From assembly GCA_029260825.1 (NCBI GenBank), contig JAJDCM010000086.1:1-38006 (forward strand): a DNA stretch of 38,006 nt. Reading direction: 5' to 3'. The DNA is from Planctomycetota bacterium (GTDB lineage Bacteria; Planctomycetota; JACOTG01; JAJDCM01). This document shows positions 1-8,088 of the stretch, piece after piece. The position numbers and the translations under genes were made by a program. The notes beneath the pieces were generated by a model that saw only the letters and a list, made by a program, of their open reading frames with translations, had not been told where the DNA came from and searched no databases. The number at the start of each line of letters is the position of its first letter. Within the stretch, counting starts at the first letter, position 1.

Positions 1-1
1 T

Positions 2-1051
2 CCCCATACATCGACGATCTCAAATGAGATGTGTCTCGTGCAATCGATGCACACCGAGGCGATCAATCATGAACCGGGGATCACCTTTTTTCAGACCGGA
101 AACCAGCAGCCGGGGCGCCCGTCTTTTGGTTCATGGGCAAGCTATGGACTCGGGAGCTCAAACCGAAATCTCCCGACATTCGTAGTCATGATTACTCAGG
201 GTTACGGAAATATGCAGGCGCTTTCCGAGCGGTTCTGGGGGTCGGGCTTCTTGCCCAGCAATCATCAGGGATGCAAGATTCGTAGTGGATCCGATCCTGT
301 TCTCTTTCTCAACAATCCGCCGGGAGTCTCTCGTTCCGATCGTCGTCGCATGCTCGATCTGCTCGGAGAGTTGAACGATCGAGAAAGCGCCCGAAGCCTC
401 GACCCGGAGGTTGAAGCTCGACTCGCGCAGCATGAGATGGCCTATCGGATGCAGATGTCGGTTCCGGAGCTGACGGATTTTTCTGGGGAGTCAAGAGAAA
501 CTCTGTCCCTGTACGGAGAAAATGTCGAAAAGCCCGGGTCCTTTGCGGCCAACTGTCTTCTTGCACGTCGCCTTGCTGAGAGGGGAGTGCGATTCATCCA
601 GCTTTACATGAGGGGGTGGGATGCTCACAACAATCTGCCCAGGGAGATCAGAGAGCAGTGTAAGGCCGTGGATCAGCCTCAGGCAGCGTTGATCAAAGAC
701 CTGAAGATGCGAGGGCTCCTCGATGAAACTCTGGTGATCTGGGCCGGTGAGTTTGGGCGTACGGTATACAGCCAGGGAGCTCTTACTCAGGACAACTATG
801 GGCGTGATCATCATCCCCGTTGTTTTTCGGTCTGGATGGCGGGGGGAGGCATCAAGCCGGGAATCGTGTACGGAAAAACCGACGACTACGGCTACAACAT
901 CGTCGAGAACCCGGTGAGCGTCCACGATCTTCATGCCACTTTCTTGCACCTCTTGGGGTTCGACCACAAACGTCTCATCTATCGTCATCAGGCCCGGGAT
1001 TTCCGTCTGACTGACGTTTTTGGGAGTGTGGTAAAAGAGATTCTTTCCTAG
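2..1051 (+). CDS. DUF1501 family protein, N-terminus outside window
   Basis: The reading frame is open from base 2 and keeps the family pattern upstream of the first ATG (base 29), so this is the C-terminal part of a longer gene cut by the window edge. It matches the DUF1501 family, sulfatase/alkaline-phosphatase-like proteins abundant in Planctomycetota and Verrucomicrobiota. Recognisable blocks are the [12 protein letters not shown] segment near the start, the central [18 protein letters not shown] block, the WAGEFGRT motif and the C-terminal [18 protein letters not shown] and [14 protein letters not shown] segments. The family is usually exported and often sits beside DUF1553 (cytochrome-type) proteins, which cannot be checked here. 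The stop lies 2 nt before the next start, so it heads or belongs to an operon with the reductase and dioxygenase. Family certain; substrate unknown. Confidence 0.9.
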   Translation, partial: PHTSTISNEMCLVQSMHTEAINHEPGITFFQTGNQQPGRPSFGSWASYGLGSSNRNLPTFVVMITQGYGNMQALSERFWGSGFLPSNHQGCKIRSGSDPVLFLNNPPGVSRSDRRRMLDLLGELNDRESARSLDPEVEARLAQHEMAYRMQMSVPELTDFSGESRETLSLYGENVEKPGSFAANCLLARRLAERGVRFIQLYMRGWDAHNNLPREIREQCKAVDQPQAALIKDLKMRGLLDETLVIWAGEFGRTVYSQGALTQDNYGRDHHPRCFSVWMAGGGIKPGIVYGKTDDYGYNIVENPVSVHDLHATFLHLLGFDHKRLIYRHQARDFRLTDVFGSVVKEILS

Positions 1052-1053
1052 CC

Positions 1054-2007
1054 ATGATGAACAGAAAAACCCTGGGACGAACCGGTTTGCAAGTGACGGT
1101 GGTTGGCCTGGGTGGTCTTTCAATCGGGGGCCTGAATGAATCGGGGCATCCGGGTCCCCTCGATGAGGCCATGGGAATCCAGACGGTGCATGCTGCGCTT
1201 CATTCCGGGTGCAACTTGATTGACACCGCTCCACTTTACGGGGTGACTCGGGGTGAGACCATCATCGGCAATGCCCTGAAGGAACGTCCTGATCTTGCGA
1301 TGAATACCATCATCAGCACGAAGGTCGGGCGTCAAGAGGAGGGGAGAGACTACTCGTTCGACGCGGTCATGAGGCAGGTAGAGGAGAGCCAGAGGCGGTT
1401 ATCGGTCGAGAGGTTTGACCTTGTCAATATCCACGATGCGATGGATGTCCCGGTTGAGCGGATCATGGGGAAAGCGGGGGCTCTTGCCGCTCTTCGTCGG
1501 CTTCAACAGGATGGAGTTGTCCGGTTCATCGGCACCGCAGCAAACGATCCGGATACCAATGCTTTCTACATTGAAACCGGCGAATTTGACGCGGCAGTTG
1601 TTGCTGAATCGTGGAGCTTGCTCAACCAACATGCTTTGAAGAGGATCCTTCCCGCGGCTGAAGAGCACGATGTTGGTCTCCTTTGCGCCACTCCAATCGA
1701 ACGAGGAATTCTTGTCAATGGGCCGGTTTCTTCGACGGGGAATTATCTGAACAGAAACCCGAGTGCGGCCTGTATCGAACACGTCTACAAGATCAAAGGC
1801 CTCTGTGAACATCACGGCATTTCGCTTCTTGCTGCAGCTCTTCAGTGGTGTACACGGCATCCTCAAGTTGCGGTGGCCATTCCCGGAGCTCGAACACCCG
1901 GGGAGGCAAGGGAAAACGGGATGGCCGGGGCAGAGGAAATCCCGGATTTGTTTTGGAATGAACTCGAACCCCTGGTGCACCACTGGGAGCTTGGTATACA
2001 TCTGTGA
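1054..2007 (+). CDS. Aldo/keto reductase
   Basis: This is a complete 317-residue NAD(P)H-dependent oxidoreductase of the aldo/keto reductase superfamily, a TIM-barrel enzyme reducing or oxidising carbonyl/alcohol groups in the cytoplasm. The N-terminus reads RKTLGRTGLQVTVVGLGG, as expected. The four catalytic residues are visible: Asp57 and Tyr62 in LIDTAPLYG, Lys90 in STKVG and His127 in VNIHD. The C-terminal AIPGARTPGEARENGMAG segment is the usual cofactor phosphate-binding region. It belongs to the L-fucose or D-threo-aldose dehydrogenase-like branch, judging by overall look only. Two ATGs (1054 and 1057) are possible starts. The gene lies 2 nt after the DUF1501 gene and overlaps the dioxygenase-like gene at TGATG, so the three are probably co-translated. 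The exact substrate cannot be read from sequence. Confidence 0.92.
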   Translation: MMNRKTLGRTGLQVTVVGLGGLSIGGLNESGHPGPLDEAMGIQTVHAALHSGCNLIDTAPLYGVTRGETIIGNALKERPDLAMNTIISTKVGRQEEGRDYSFDAVMRQVEESQRRLSVERFDLVNIHDAMDVPVERIMGKAGALAALRRLQQDGVVRFIGTAANDPDTNAFYIETGEFDAAVVAESWSLLNQHALKRILPAAEEHDVGLLCATPIERGILVNGPVSSTGNYLNRNPSAACIEHVYKIKGLCEHHGISLLAAALQWCTRHPQVAVAIPGARTPGEARENGMAGAEEIPDLFWNELEPLVHHWELGIHL

Positions 2008-2768
2008 TGAACACTCCGTCGTCCTCGATAGACATCGATCGATTCCGAAAAGATGGTTTCTTGATTCTCCCTGATTTCGTGGAAACGGAGGTGATCGACC
2101 TTCTTCGCCGCGTGGCGACCGTTGATTCCGCATTTCTGAACAAGGTACGTACGGGGAAGGATCATGCAGGGCATGAAGTGAAGCTCTGGATTTCTAATCG
2201 CCTGGAGGAAAACTTGTTTTCCGGTGTTGTTTGTTACGACAAGATCGTGAGGTCTGCTGAGCGACTTCTTGGCGAAGAAGTCTATCAGTGGCACCACAAG
2301 TTCATTCTCAAGGACGCCCATGCTGGTGGTGCCTGGGAGTGGCACCAGGACTATGGCTACTGGTATGACTACGGCTGTCTTCTTCCCGATCTCGTGAGCT
2401 GCATGATTGCAATCGACCCGGCTACTCGCGAGAACGGTTGTCTCCAGATTATTCGTGGCTCTCATCGAATGGGGCGGCTTGACACGTCTCGAGTCGCGGA
2501 TCAGACCGGAGTGGAGGACGCGGTGAGATTGCGCTCGATCATCTCCCGTTTTGAGGTCGTGGACTGCGAATTGAACCCGGGGGACGTCGTTTTTTTTCAC
2601 GCGAACGCTCTCCACAAGTCGGATATCAACAGGCAGAAGCGCCCGCGCTGGGCCTTCATCAGCGTCTATAATACGGCATCCAATTCCCCCGGTGAGCATG
2701 TTCCTGTTCACGCACACGATGAAGATGCACCTCCAACGCCTATGCGCCTCTCGAAAAGTGTAGTTTGA
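2007..2768 (+). CDS. Phytanoyl-CoA dioxygenase (PhyH) family protein
   Basis: This is a cytoplasmic Fe(II)/2-oxoglutarate-dependent oxygenase of the PhyH family, about 253 residues, which is normal length. The metal-binding triad is visible as His113-x-Asp115 in WEWHQD and the distal His203 in ALHKSD. The following RQKRPRWAF supplies the arginine expected to bind 2-oxoglutarate. The middle block with ATRENGCLQIIRGSH is also typical. The frame can start at GTG 2004 or ATG 2007. I chose ATG because it makes the common TGATG stop/start overlap with the reductase and no clear Shine-Dalgarno is present, so translational coupling is likely. PhyH enzymes hydroxylate small molecules or lipids; linkage to a reductase suggests a short catabolic or tailoring pathway, which is inference. 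Confidence 0.92.
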   Translation: MNTPSSSIDIDRFRKDGFLILPDFVETEVIDLLRRVATVDSAFLNKVRTGKDHAGHEVKLWISNRLEENLFSGVVCYDKIVRSAERLLGEEVYQWHHKFILKDAHAGGAWEWHQDYGYWYDYGCLLPDLVSCMIAIDPATRENGCLQIIRGSHRMGRLDTSRVADQTGVEDAVRLRSIISRFEVVDCELNPGDVVFFHANALHKSDINRQKRPRWAFISVYNTASNSPGEHVPVHAHDEDAPPTPMRLSKSVV

Positions 2769-2798
2769 ATGAGCTTCTTGATCTGGGGCGGAACCAAC

Positions 2799-3725
2799 TC
2801 AAATAGGGGAGTTCCCCTTGGCTCGAGTGATTGCTTCCTTGCAGATCTCGACGTGGTCTGTTCCATATTCTTCTGTCGGTTCGATCGTGGCTCCTTCGAA
2901 GTATTCGTTCCAACCGTAAACGATGATGTGTTCTGCCCCGGTCGCCAGGGCTTTTTCGAAGTATGACCGAAGGGTCTCTCCGTTGTCCGGGTAGATGATC
3001 GGGAGCGCTGGAACGACCGATGTGTCTCGCTTCAGCTTTCTGTCGTTGTAGCTTGGAATGACCGACGCAAAGCCGTCGAAGTTGTTTCGAGACTCGGTTG
3101 TTTCAAAGAAGCTGATGTAGCCCTCTTTGATGAAAATGTCAGCAAGGGATTTCCCCTCTTCCTTTGTTTTGGCGTAGGAAAGATAGGTGCTCCAGGGAGG
3201 CATGAAGAAACGACTGTAGGTCTCATCGATCTTTCCCCAGTGGGGCATGTAGGCTGGAAACCGGAACTCGTACTCTCCTCCGTGTTCAGCAACGATTCGA
3301 TGCGCATGTTCAGGGTAGGGAAAGAATACGAAAAGGAGCGGGAGGTTGTTTTTTCCGGAAATCAGTCCATCGCACCACCGTCTCCCTTCGATATGGCGCA
3401 CCAGAGCACCGGCTTCCTCGTCTTCCTTTTCGTGGTCGGAAACCACGAAGGCATCGAGAAGAAAGGACCATTTGATGCCCTGGCTTCGCAGGTGGGAAAT
3501 CGCGATATCGATGCTTCGATCAACGGTTTCAAAGCACCAGTCGGTGGTCGGAACCAGCTCGAAGATGACGTAATCAAACCCGCAGTCGATGATGAGGTCC
3601 ATTTGCGTCTTCACGACGGTGGGGTCGGTTGAGTCATATTCTCCCAGAGTGGGAGTGCCGACTCTGGGGGCTTCAGCCCAGCGTGTTTTGTTGTACCAGG
3701 GGTAGTAGTAGATTCCGAATTTCAA
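2799..3725 (-). CDS. Glycoside hydrolase family 99-like (WbsX-type) protein
   Basis: The protein resembles the GH99-like / WbsX group, TIM-barrel proteins often found in polysaccharide biosynthesis or sulfated-glycan loci. It opens with LLKFGIYYYPWYN, has the acidic FDYVIFELVP strand, and ends with the characteristic YGWNEYFEGATIEPTEEYG block carrying the candidate acidic residues. I propose a TTG start at 3725: AGAAGGAG lies 10 nt upstream and the family homology begins exactly there. The frame stays open to an in-frame start at 3863, giving 354 residues, but the extra 46 residues do not resemble the family. It converges on the dioxygenase gene with only 30 nt between stops. No signal peptide is visible from the chosen start. 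Family fairly sure; activity on a specific glycan unknown. Confidence 0.75.
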   Translation of the reverse strand: MKFGIYYYPWYNKTRWAEAPRVGTPTLGEYDSTDPTVVKTQMDLIIDCGFDYVIFELVPTTDWCFETVDRSIDIAISHLRSQGIKWSFLLDAFVVSDHEKEDEEAGALVRHIEGRRWCDGLISGKNNLPLLFVFFPYPEHAHRIVAEHGGEYEFRFPAYMPHWGKIDETYSRFFMPPWSTYLSYAKTKEEGKSLADIFIKEGYISFFETTESRNNFDGFASVIPSYNDRKLKRDTSVVPALPIIYPDNGETLRSYFEKALATGAEHIIVYGWNEYFEGATIEPTEEYGTDHVEICKEAITRAKGNSPI

Positions 3726-4031
3726 GAGGTTCTGGCTCCTTCTGGTGATGATCCTGCTCGCCCCTGTCCGTAACGAATGAAGATTCCCCGAAAGCACGAT
3801 AATCGGCAGGTACCCGGTTGTGAAGGGTGTCGCAAGTCCTGCTGAATCGCCGGTACAGGTCACGTCCCCTTTTCACGGGCACTCTTTTCTGGTAGTACGC
3901 TTGCCGGAGCTGCTGAAAATCCATGTCTCTGACGGGCAAAGAGAGTCGGGGATTCCCATGAAATTCAGCTGTTTAGCCCGTGAGACACTGCTTGCGGGCC
4001 GTATGCAGCAACTTAGCGAGTCGAGATCCCC
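3726..4031. other. Intergenic region between divergent genes, start ambiguity on minus strand
   Basis: About 300 bases separate the GH99-like gene (minus) from the ABC-F gene (plus) and should hold both promoters, but I see no convincing -35/-10 pair. Two minus-strand frames are open across it: the upstream extension of the GH99-like gene (to 3863) and another frame from 3939 to 3673 that starts with MPVRDMDFQQLRQAYYQKR and has a natural-looking composition. Neither has a recognised domain. The second may be a small protein overlapping the GH99-like start, a decayed gene remnant, or chance. Confidence 0.4.
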
Positions 4032-5876
4032 ATGCTCAACGTTTACGAACTGGAAAAAAGTTACGGCGACAAGGTTCTTTTTGACGGTGCCAGTTTCACC
4101 ATGACCCCGGGGGAGCGTCTGGGGATGGTGGGACGCAACGGAAGCGGAAAAACAACGTTCTTCAAGATCTTGTTGGGTCAGGAGACCGTGGACACCGGGC
4201 GGATCGAGCTGCCAAAGCACTATTCGATCGGTCATCTTTCCCAGCACATCGCCTTCACGGAAGAGACGATCCTCGGCGAGGCTTGTCTTGGATTGCCAGA
4301 ACAGGAGGGTGGGTGGTATGAAACCTACAAGGCGGAGGCTGCTCTCATGGGGCTTGGCTTTCCTCTGGATCGGTTTGAGACCTCGCCCCTGTTACTTTCC
4401 GGTGGTTATCAGGTTCGGCTTCAACTCGCAAAAGTCCTCCTTGCCGAACCCAACTTGTTGCTACTGGATGAACCGACGAACTATCTTGATATCGTCTCGG
4501 TCCGGTGGCTCAAGCGATTTCTCCGGACCTGGCCCAACGAACTCGTTTTGATCACTCACGATCAAGACTTCATGAATTCGGTCACCACCCATACGGTTGC
4601 GATCCATCGGGGCAAGATGCGTCGCATGCCCGGGTCGACGACGAAGATCTACGAAATCCTGGCCCAGGATGAAGAGATTCACGAAAAGACTCGCGTCAAC
4701 AGCCAGAAAGCTCGGCGTCAGCAGGAGCGGTTCATTGATCGCTTTCGAGCCAAGGCCAGTAAGGCTCGTCAGGTGCAGTCACGAATCAAACAGCTCTCCA
4801 AGCAGGAAAAACTCGATGAGCTGGATGCGATCTCAACTCTGGAGTTCCAGTTTCGATCCGCGGCTTTTTCCGGAGCCTATCTTCTTCAGTGTTCCGATGT
4901 GACCTTCGGTTATGAAGAAGATCAGGTGTTGATTCAGGATCTCTCGATTGATCTCGAAAAGGGAGATAAGGTCGCGGTCATCGGGAAGAACGGCAAGGGG
5001 AAAAGTACCTTTCTGAACCTCGTTGCCGGCGAGCTTTCGACCAACGCCGGTTCCATTCGGCTCCAGCAAAACACACGGGTTGCACACTACGGTCAGGACA
5101 ACATCGACCGTTTGTCCGCCAACATGACGGTGGAAGAAGAAATCATTGCGGTCCACCCGGAACATGATCGAAAGGCGAGCCGGGGAATTTGTGGTCTGAT
5201 GATGTTCGAGGGGGACGACGCAGAGAAGCCGATCAGCGTTCTTTCCGGTGGTGAACGGGCGCGGGTCCTTCTGGGAAAGCTGCTGGTGAGTCCGGCTAAT
5301 CTCCTTCTGCTTGATGAACCCACCAATCACCTGGACATGGACTCCATCGATTCTCTCATCGAGGCGATCGCGAGTTTTCAAGGTGGAGCCGTCATTGTCA
5401 CTCACAACGAGCGAGTGCTCCATGCGGTTGCCAATCGGCTGATTATCTTTGATCAAGGGGAGACCCGGGTCTTCGATGGCACGTATCAGCAGTTTCTGGA
5501 AAAAGTCGGCTGGAGCGATGAATCGGACGACAAGGGGCAGAAGGCCAAGCCGACCTCGACGAATAAGAAGGAGGCACGACGCAAGCGGGCCGAGGTCGTG
5601 GCCGCACGGACCAAGGCGCTGAGGCCCTTGAAACGAAAGGTTGATCTTCAGGAGGCGGAAATCATCTCTCTTGAGGAACGTCTGGCTGAAGTCAACGAGA
5701 AGCTCCTCAAGGCTTCGGAGGCTGGAGACAGGGATGGGATTCAGCGACTCTCTCCCGAGCACTTTCAAATCCAGCAGGGGATCGAGAAGGCTTTTCGATC
5801 CCTGGAAGCGGCGACCCAGGAGCATGATCGCAAGAGTCAGGATTTTGACAAACGCCTTGAGGGGCTCAAGGGGTAG
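4032..5876 (+). CDS. ABC-F family ATPase (Uup/YheS-like)
   Basis: This is a 614-residue soluble protein with two tandem ABC ATPase domains and no membrane segment, the ABC-F architecture. Domain 1 has Walker A GRNGSGKTT (Lys40), signature LSGGY and Walker B LLLLDEPTNYLD. Domain 2 has Walker A GKNGKGKST (Lys324), signature LSGGE and Walker B LLLLDEPTNHLD. A charged linker (about residues 190-260) joins them, and a lysine/glutamate-rich C-terminal coiled coil (about 520-614) follows, as in Uup and YheS types. ABC-F proteins bind the ribosome E-site and resolve stalled or stressed translation; some give antibiotic protection. The first signature reads LSGGY rather than the usual Q or E. No strong Shine-Dalgarno precedes the ATG. 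Family certain, subfamily not. Confidence 0.95.
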   Translation: MLNVYELEKSYGDKVLFDGASFTMTPGERLGMVGRNGSGKTTFFKILLGQETVDTGRIELPKHYSIGHLSQHIAFTEETILGEACLGLPEQEGGWYETYKAEAALMGLGFPLDRFETSPLLLSGGYQVRLQLAKVLLAEPNLLLLDEPTNYLDIVSVRWLKRFLRTWPNELVLITHDQDFMNSVTTHTVAIHRGKMRRMPGSTTKIYEILAQDEEIHEKTRVNSQKARRQQERFIDRFRAKASKARQVQSRIKQLSKQEKLDELDAISTLEFQFRSAAFSGAYLLQCSDVTFGYEEDQVLIQDLSIDLEKGDKVAVIGKNGKGKSTFLNLVAGELSTNAGSIRLQQNTRVAHYGQDNIDRLSANMTVEEEIIAVHPEHDRKASRGICGLMMFEGDDAEKPISVLSGGERARVLLGKLLVSPANLLLLDEPTNHLDMDSIDSLIEAIASFQGGAVIVTHNERVLHAVANRLIIFDQGETRVFDGTYQQFLEKVGWSDESDDKGQKAKPTSTNKKEARRKRAEVVAARTKALRPLKRKVDLQEAEIISLEERLAEVNEKLLKASEAGDRDGIQRLSPEHFQIQQGIEKAFRSLEAATQEHDRKSQDFDKRLEGLKG

Positions 5877-6078
5877 TTTCGAACGGCCCTTGCTTTCCTT
5901 TGTTCGGGGGCTAGGCTTTGAATGATGCGTCCGAGCCAAGGCTAGACCTTTCTGCCCGGCTCAGCGTTGCCGAAAAACACAAGAATCAACAAGTTCGAGT
6001 CCATTCCGGCATCGTTGCTCCGAGCCGAAATGACATGCCCTCGACAACTAGACCACAAGCGACGAAACGGAGGTCGAA

Positions 6079-7071
6079 GTGCCAACCATCAGATTCCAGA
6101 CTCAAGATGGACCTCGCAAGGTCTTTATCTCCTGGAAGGTTATCCTTACAGCGGTGGGAGTTCTTGCCGTTTTGTTCGTGTTCAACACTTCTTTTTACTC
6201 GGTGGAAGCCGGGGAAGTGGGGGTGATTCAACGCTTCGGGAAGTATGTCCGAAAGACAGGGTCCGGCCTTCACTTCAAGCTTCCCTGGGGAATCGAAAAG
6301 GTGAGCAAGGTCAACGTTGAGTACCGCTACAAGGAAGAGTTCGGATTCCATACCGTTCAGGCCGGAATCACGAGTCGCTTCGAGACGGCCCATCAATCCG
6401 AGTTTGAGAAGACCTCGCTCATGCTCACCGGCGATCTGAATAGCGCGGTCGTTGAGTGGTCGGTTCAGTACAACATCAAGGATCCAAGATCCTATCTCTT
6501 CAACGTGCGGAATCCGGAGCGCACCCTTCGGGACATGTGTGAATCCATCATGAGAGAAATCGTTGGAGACCGAAGCGTGACGGAAGTTCTCACCATGGGG
6601 CGGGAAGAAATCAATGTTGCGGTAAGGGATCAGCTTCAAGGTGTTCTGGACGCTTACGAATCAGGAATCAAGATTACTCAGGTTATCTGTCAGAACGTTC
6701 TTCCTCCAAGAGATGTGAAGAGTTCTTTTGATGAGGTGAATACCGCCCAGCAAGAGATGTCCAAGATCGAGAACCAGGCCCGGGCTGAGTTCAATCGAGT
6801 GATCCCCAAGGCTCGAGGCAACGCCCAGAAAATGATCAATGAAGCCGAGGGTTACAAGCAACAGCGGATCAACCGGGCGGCTGGTGATGTTGCTCGGTTT
6901 CGAAGCATTCTCACCGAGTATCAGAAGGCGCCGGAAATTACCCGCCAACGCATCTATCTTGAAACCATGGCCAAGATTCTTCCCAAGATCAAACACAAGG
7001 TTGTGATCGACGAAGATGCTCGTTCGATACTACCCCTGCTTGAGCTAGGAAATGGAGGAAAGTCCAAATGA
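6079..7071 (+). CDS. hflK: HflK-type SPFH membrane protease regulator
   Basis: This 330-residue SPFH/band-7 protein is the HflK partner of a HflK-HflC complex, which forms a large membrane cage around the FtsH AAA protease and limits its access to membrane substrates. A single transmembrane helix spans about residues 15-33, followed by the SPFH opening YSVEAGEVGVIQRFGKYVR and the later MGREEINVAVRDQLQGVLD and IKITQVICQNVLPP segments. The distal part (about 220-300) is the charged helical region with NAQKMINEAEGYKQQRINRA, typical of HflK. The start is GTG at 6079, supported by ACGGAGG with 6 nt spacing. It overlaps hflC by 4 nt (ATGA). No ftsH is in the window. Confidence 0.93.
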   Translation: MPTIRFQTQDGPRKVFISWKVILTAVGVLAVLFVFNTSFYSVEAGEVGVIQRFGKYVRKTGSGLHFKLPWGIEKVSKVNVEYRYKEEFGFHTVQAGITSRFETAHQSEFEKTSLMLTGDLNSAVVEWSVQYNIKDPRSYLFNVRNPERTLRDMCESIMREIVGDRSVTEVLTMGREEINVAVRDQLQGVLDAYESGIKITQVICQNVLPPRDVKSSFDEVNTAQQEMSKIENQARAEFNRVIPKARGNAQKMINEAEGYKQQRINRAAGDVARFRSILTEYQKAPEITRQRIYLETMAKILPKIKHKVVIDEDARSILPLLELGNGGKSK

Positions 7072-8018
7072 ACAAGAGAATCGCTGGTACCGGTGCTGGA
7101 ATCCTGGGGTTCCTTCTTCTGGTGGCCCTTCTTCTTGGGGCCTATACTCTTGATGAAACCGAGCAAGCTGTCATCACTCAGTTCGGGCGACCGGTGGGGG
7201 ATCCAGTAAAGTCTCCTGGAATCCACTTCAAGATCCCGTTCATCCAGGATGTACACCGGTTCGAGAAACGGGTGATCGAGTGGAACAGCGATCACCGAGA
7301 AATTCCCACCCAGGACAAGAAGTTCATCAAGGCCGATGCAACCGCCCGCTGGAAGATTGTCGATCCTCTTCCGTATTTCACTCGCATCAATACGGAGGAC
7401 GCGGCTCAAAGCCGTCTTGACGATATTGTGGGTGGGGCGATGAAGAACGTGATCACTTCTCTTAACTTGATCGAGTCGGTGCGCTCTTCGAATCGGGTAT
7501 TCGATCAGGTTGAAGAGGATACTTTCGGTACGGAGAGCAATCCGGAGGATTATCGAATCGCGGTGGGGCGAAATGTAATCGGCAAGATGATCCGGGACCA
7601 GGCAAATCCGAACTTGATCGAATTCGGCATCCAGCTTCTCGACGTGCGGCTTCGACGGATCAACTATGTTGAAACTGTTCGCCGCGAAGTTTACCAGCGG
7701 ATGATCTCCGAGCGGAATCGAATGGCTGAATACTACCGCTCCGAAGGTGTTGGAAAGCAAATGAACATCGAGGGTGAGCGTGAACGTGAGCTCAAGACCA
7801 TCGAGTCAAGCGCCTACAAAAGGGCCGAAGAGATCAAGGGTGAAGCGGACGCGGAGGCTGCTCGAATTTATGCCGAAGCCTACGGAGAGGATGCCGAGTT
7901 TTACGCATTTCTCACGACCCTTGAATCCTACGAGGTCGCTCTGGAAGAAGGGGTAGAGCTTGTCTTGACCACGAATACGGACTTCCTCAAGTACTTGAAG
8001 TCTGTCAGCGGGGAGTGA
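7068..8018 (+). CDS. hflC: HflC-type SPFH membrane protease regulator
   Basis: This is the HflC partner, 316 residues, with an N-terminal transmembrane helix (about 8-28) followed by the SPFH domain. TEQAVITQFGRPVG and GIHFKIPFIQDVHRFEKRVIEW are canonical HflC sequences. The coiled-coil region includes RRINYVETVRREVYQRMISERNRMAEYYRSEG and the alanine/glutamate-rich EIKGEADAEAARIYAEAYG. The C-terminus ends in LTTNTDFLKYLKS, also typical. ATG overlaps the hflK stop as ATGA and has its own GGAGG 9 nt upstream inside hflK, so both coupling and independent initiation are possible. There is an insertion-like segment (about residues 130-170, EEDTFGTESNPEDYRIAVG) in the usual place of the HflC variable loop. 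Function by family: with HflK, modulation of FtsH. Confidence 0.94.
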   Translation: MNKRIAGTGAGILGFLLLVALLLGAYTLDETEQAVITQFGRPVGDPVKSPGIHFKIPFIQDVHRFEKRVIEWNSDHREIPTQDKKFIKADATARWKIVDPLPYFTRINTEDAAQSRLDDIVGGAMKNVITSLNLIESVRSSNRVFDQVEEDTFGTESNPEDYRIAVGRNVIGKMIRDQANPNLIEFGIQLLDVRLRRINYVETVRREVYQRMISERNRMAEYYRSEGVGKQMNIEGERERELKTIESSAYKRAEEIKGEADAEAARIYAEAYGEDAEFYAFLTTLESYEVALEEGVELVLTTNTDFLKYLKSVSGE

Positions 8019-8088
8019 GCCTTCTACTTGCTCTCCCTCGAGCCGGGTGGTTTATCTTGGTGTAGTGGGTCTCACGGAGGAAAGGCGT

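Noticed and set aside
2810..2830. AGGGG/CCCCT hairpin near the GH99-like stop as a terminator
   Set aside because: The stem is only five pairs, lies within the coding region and has no T-run.
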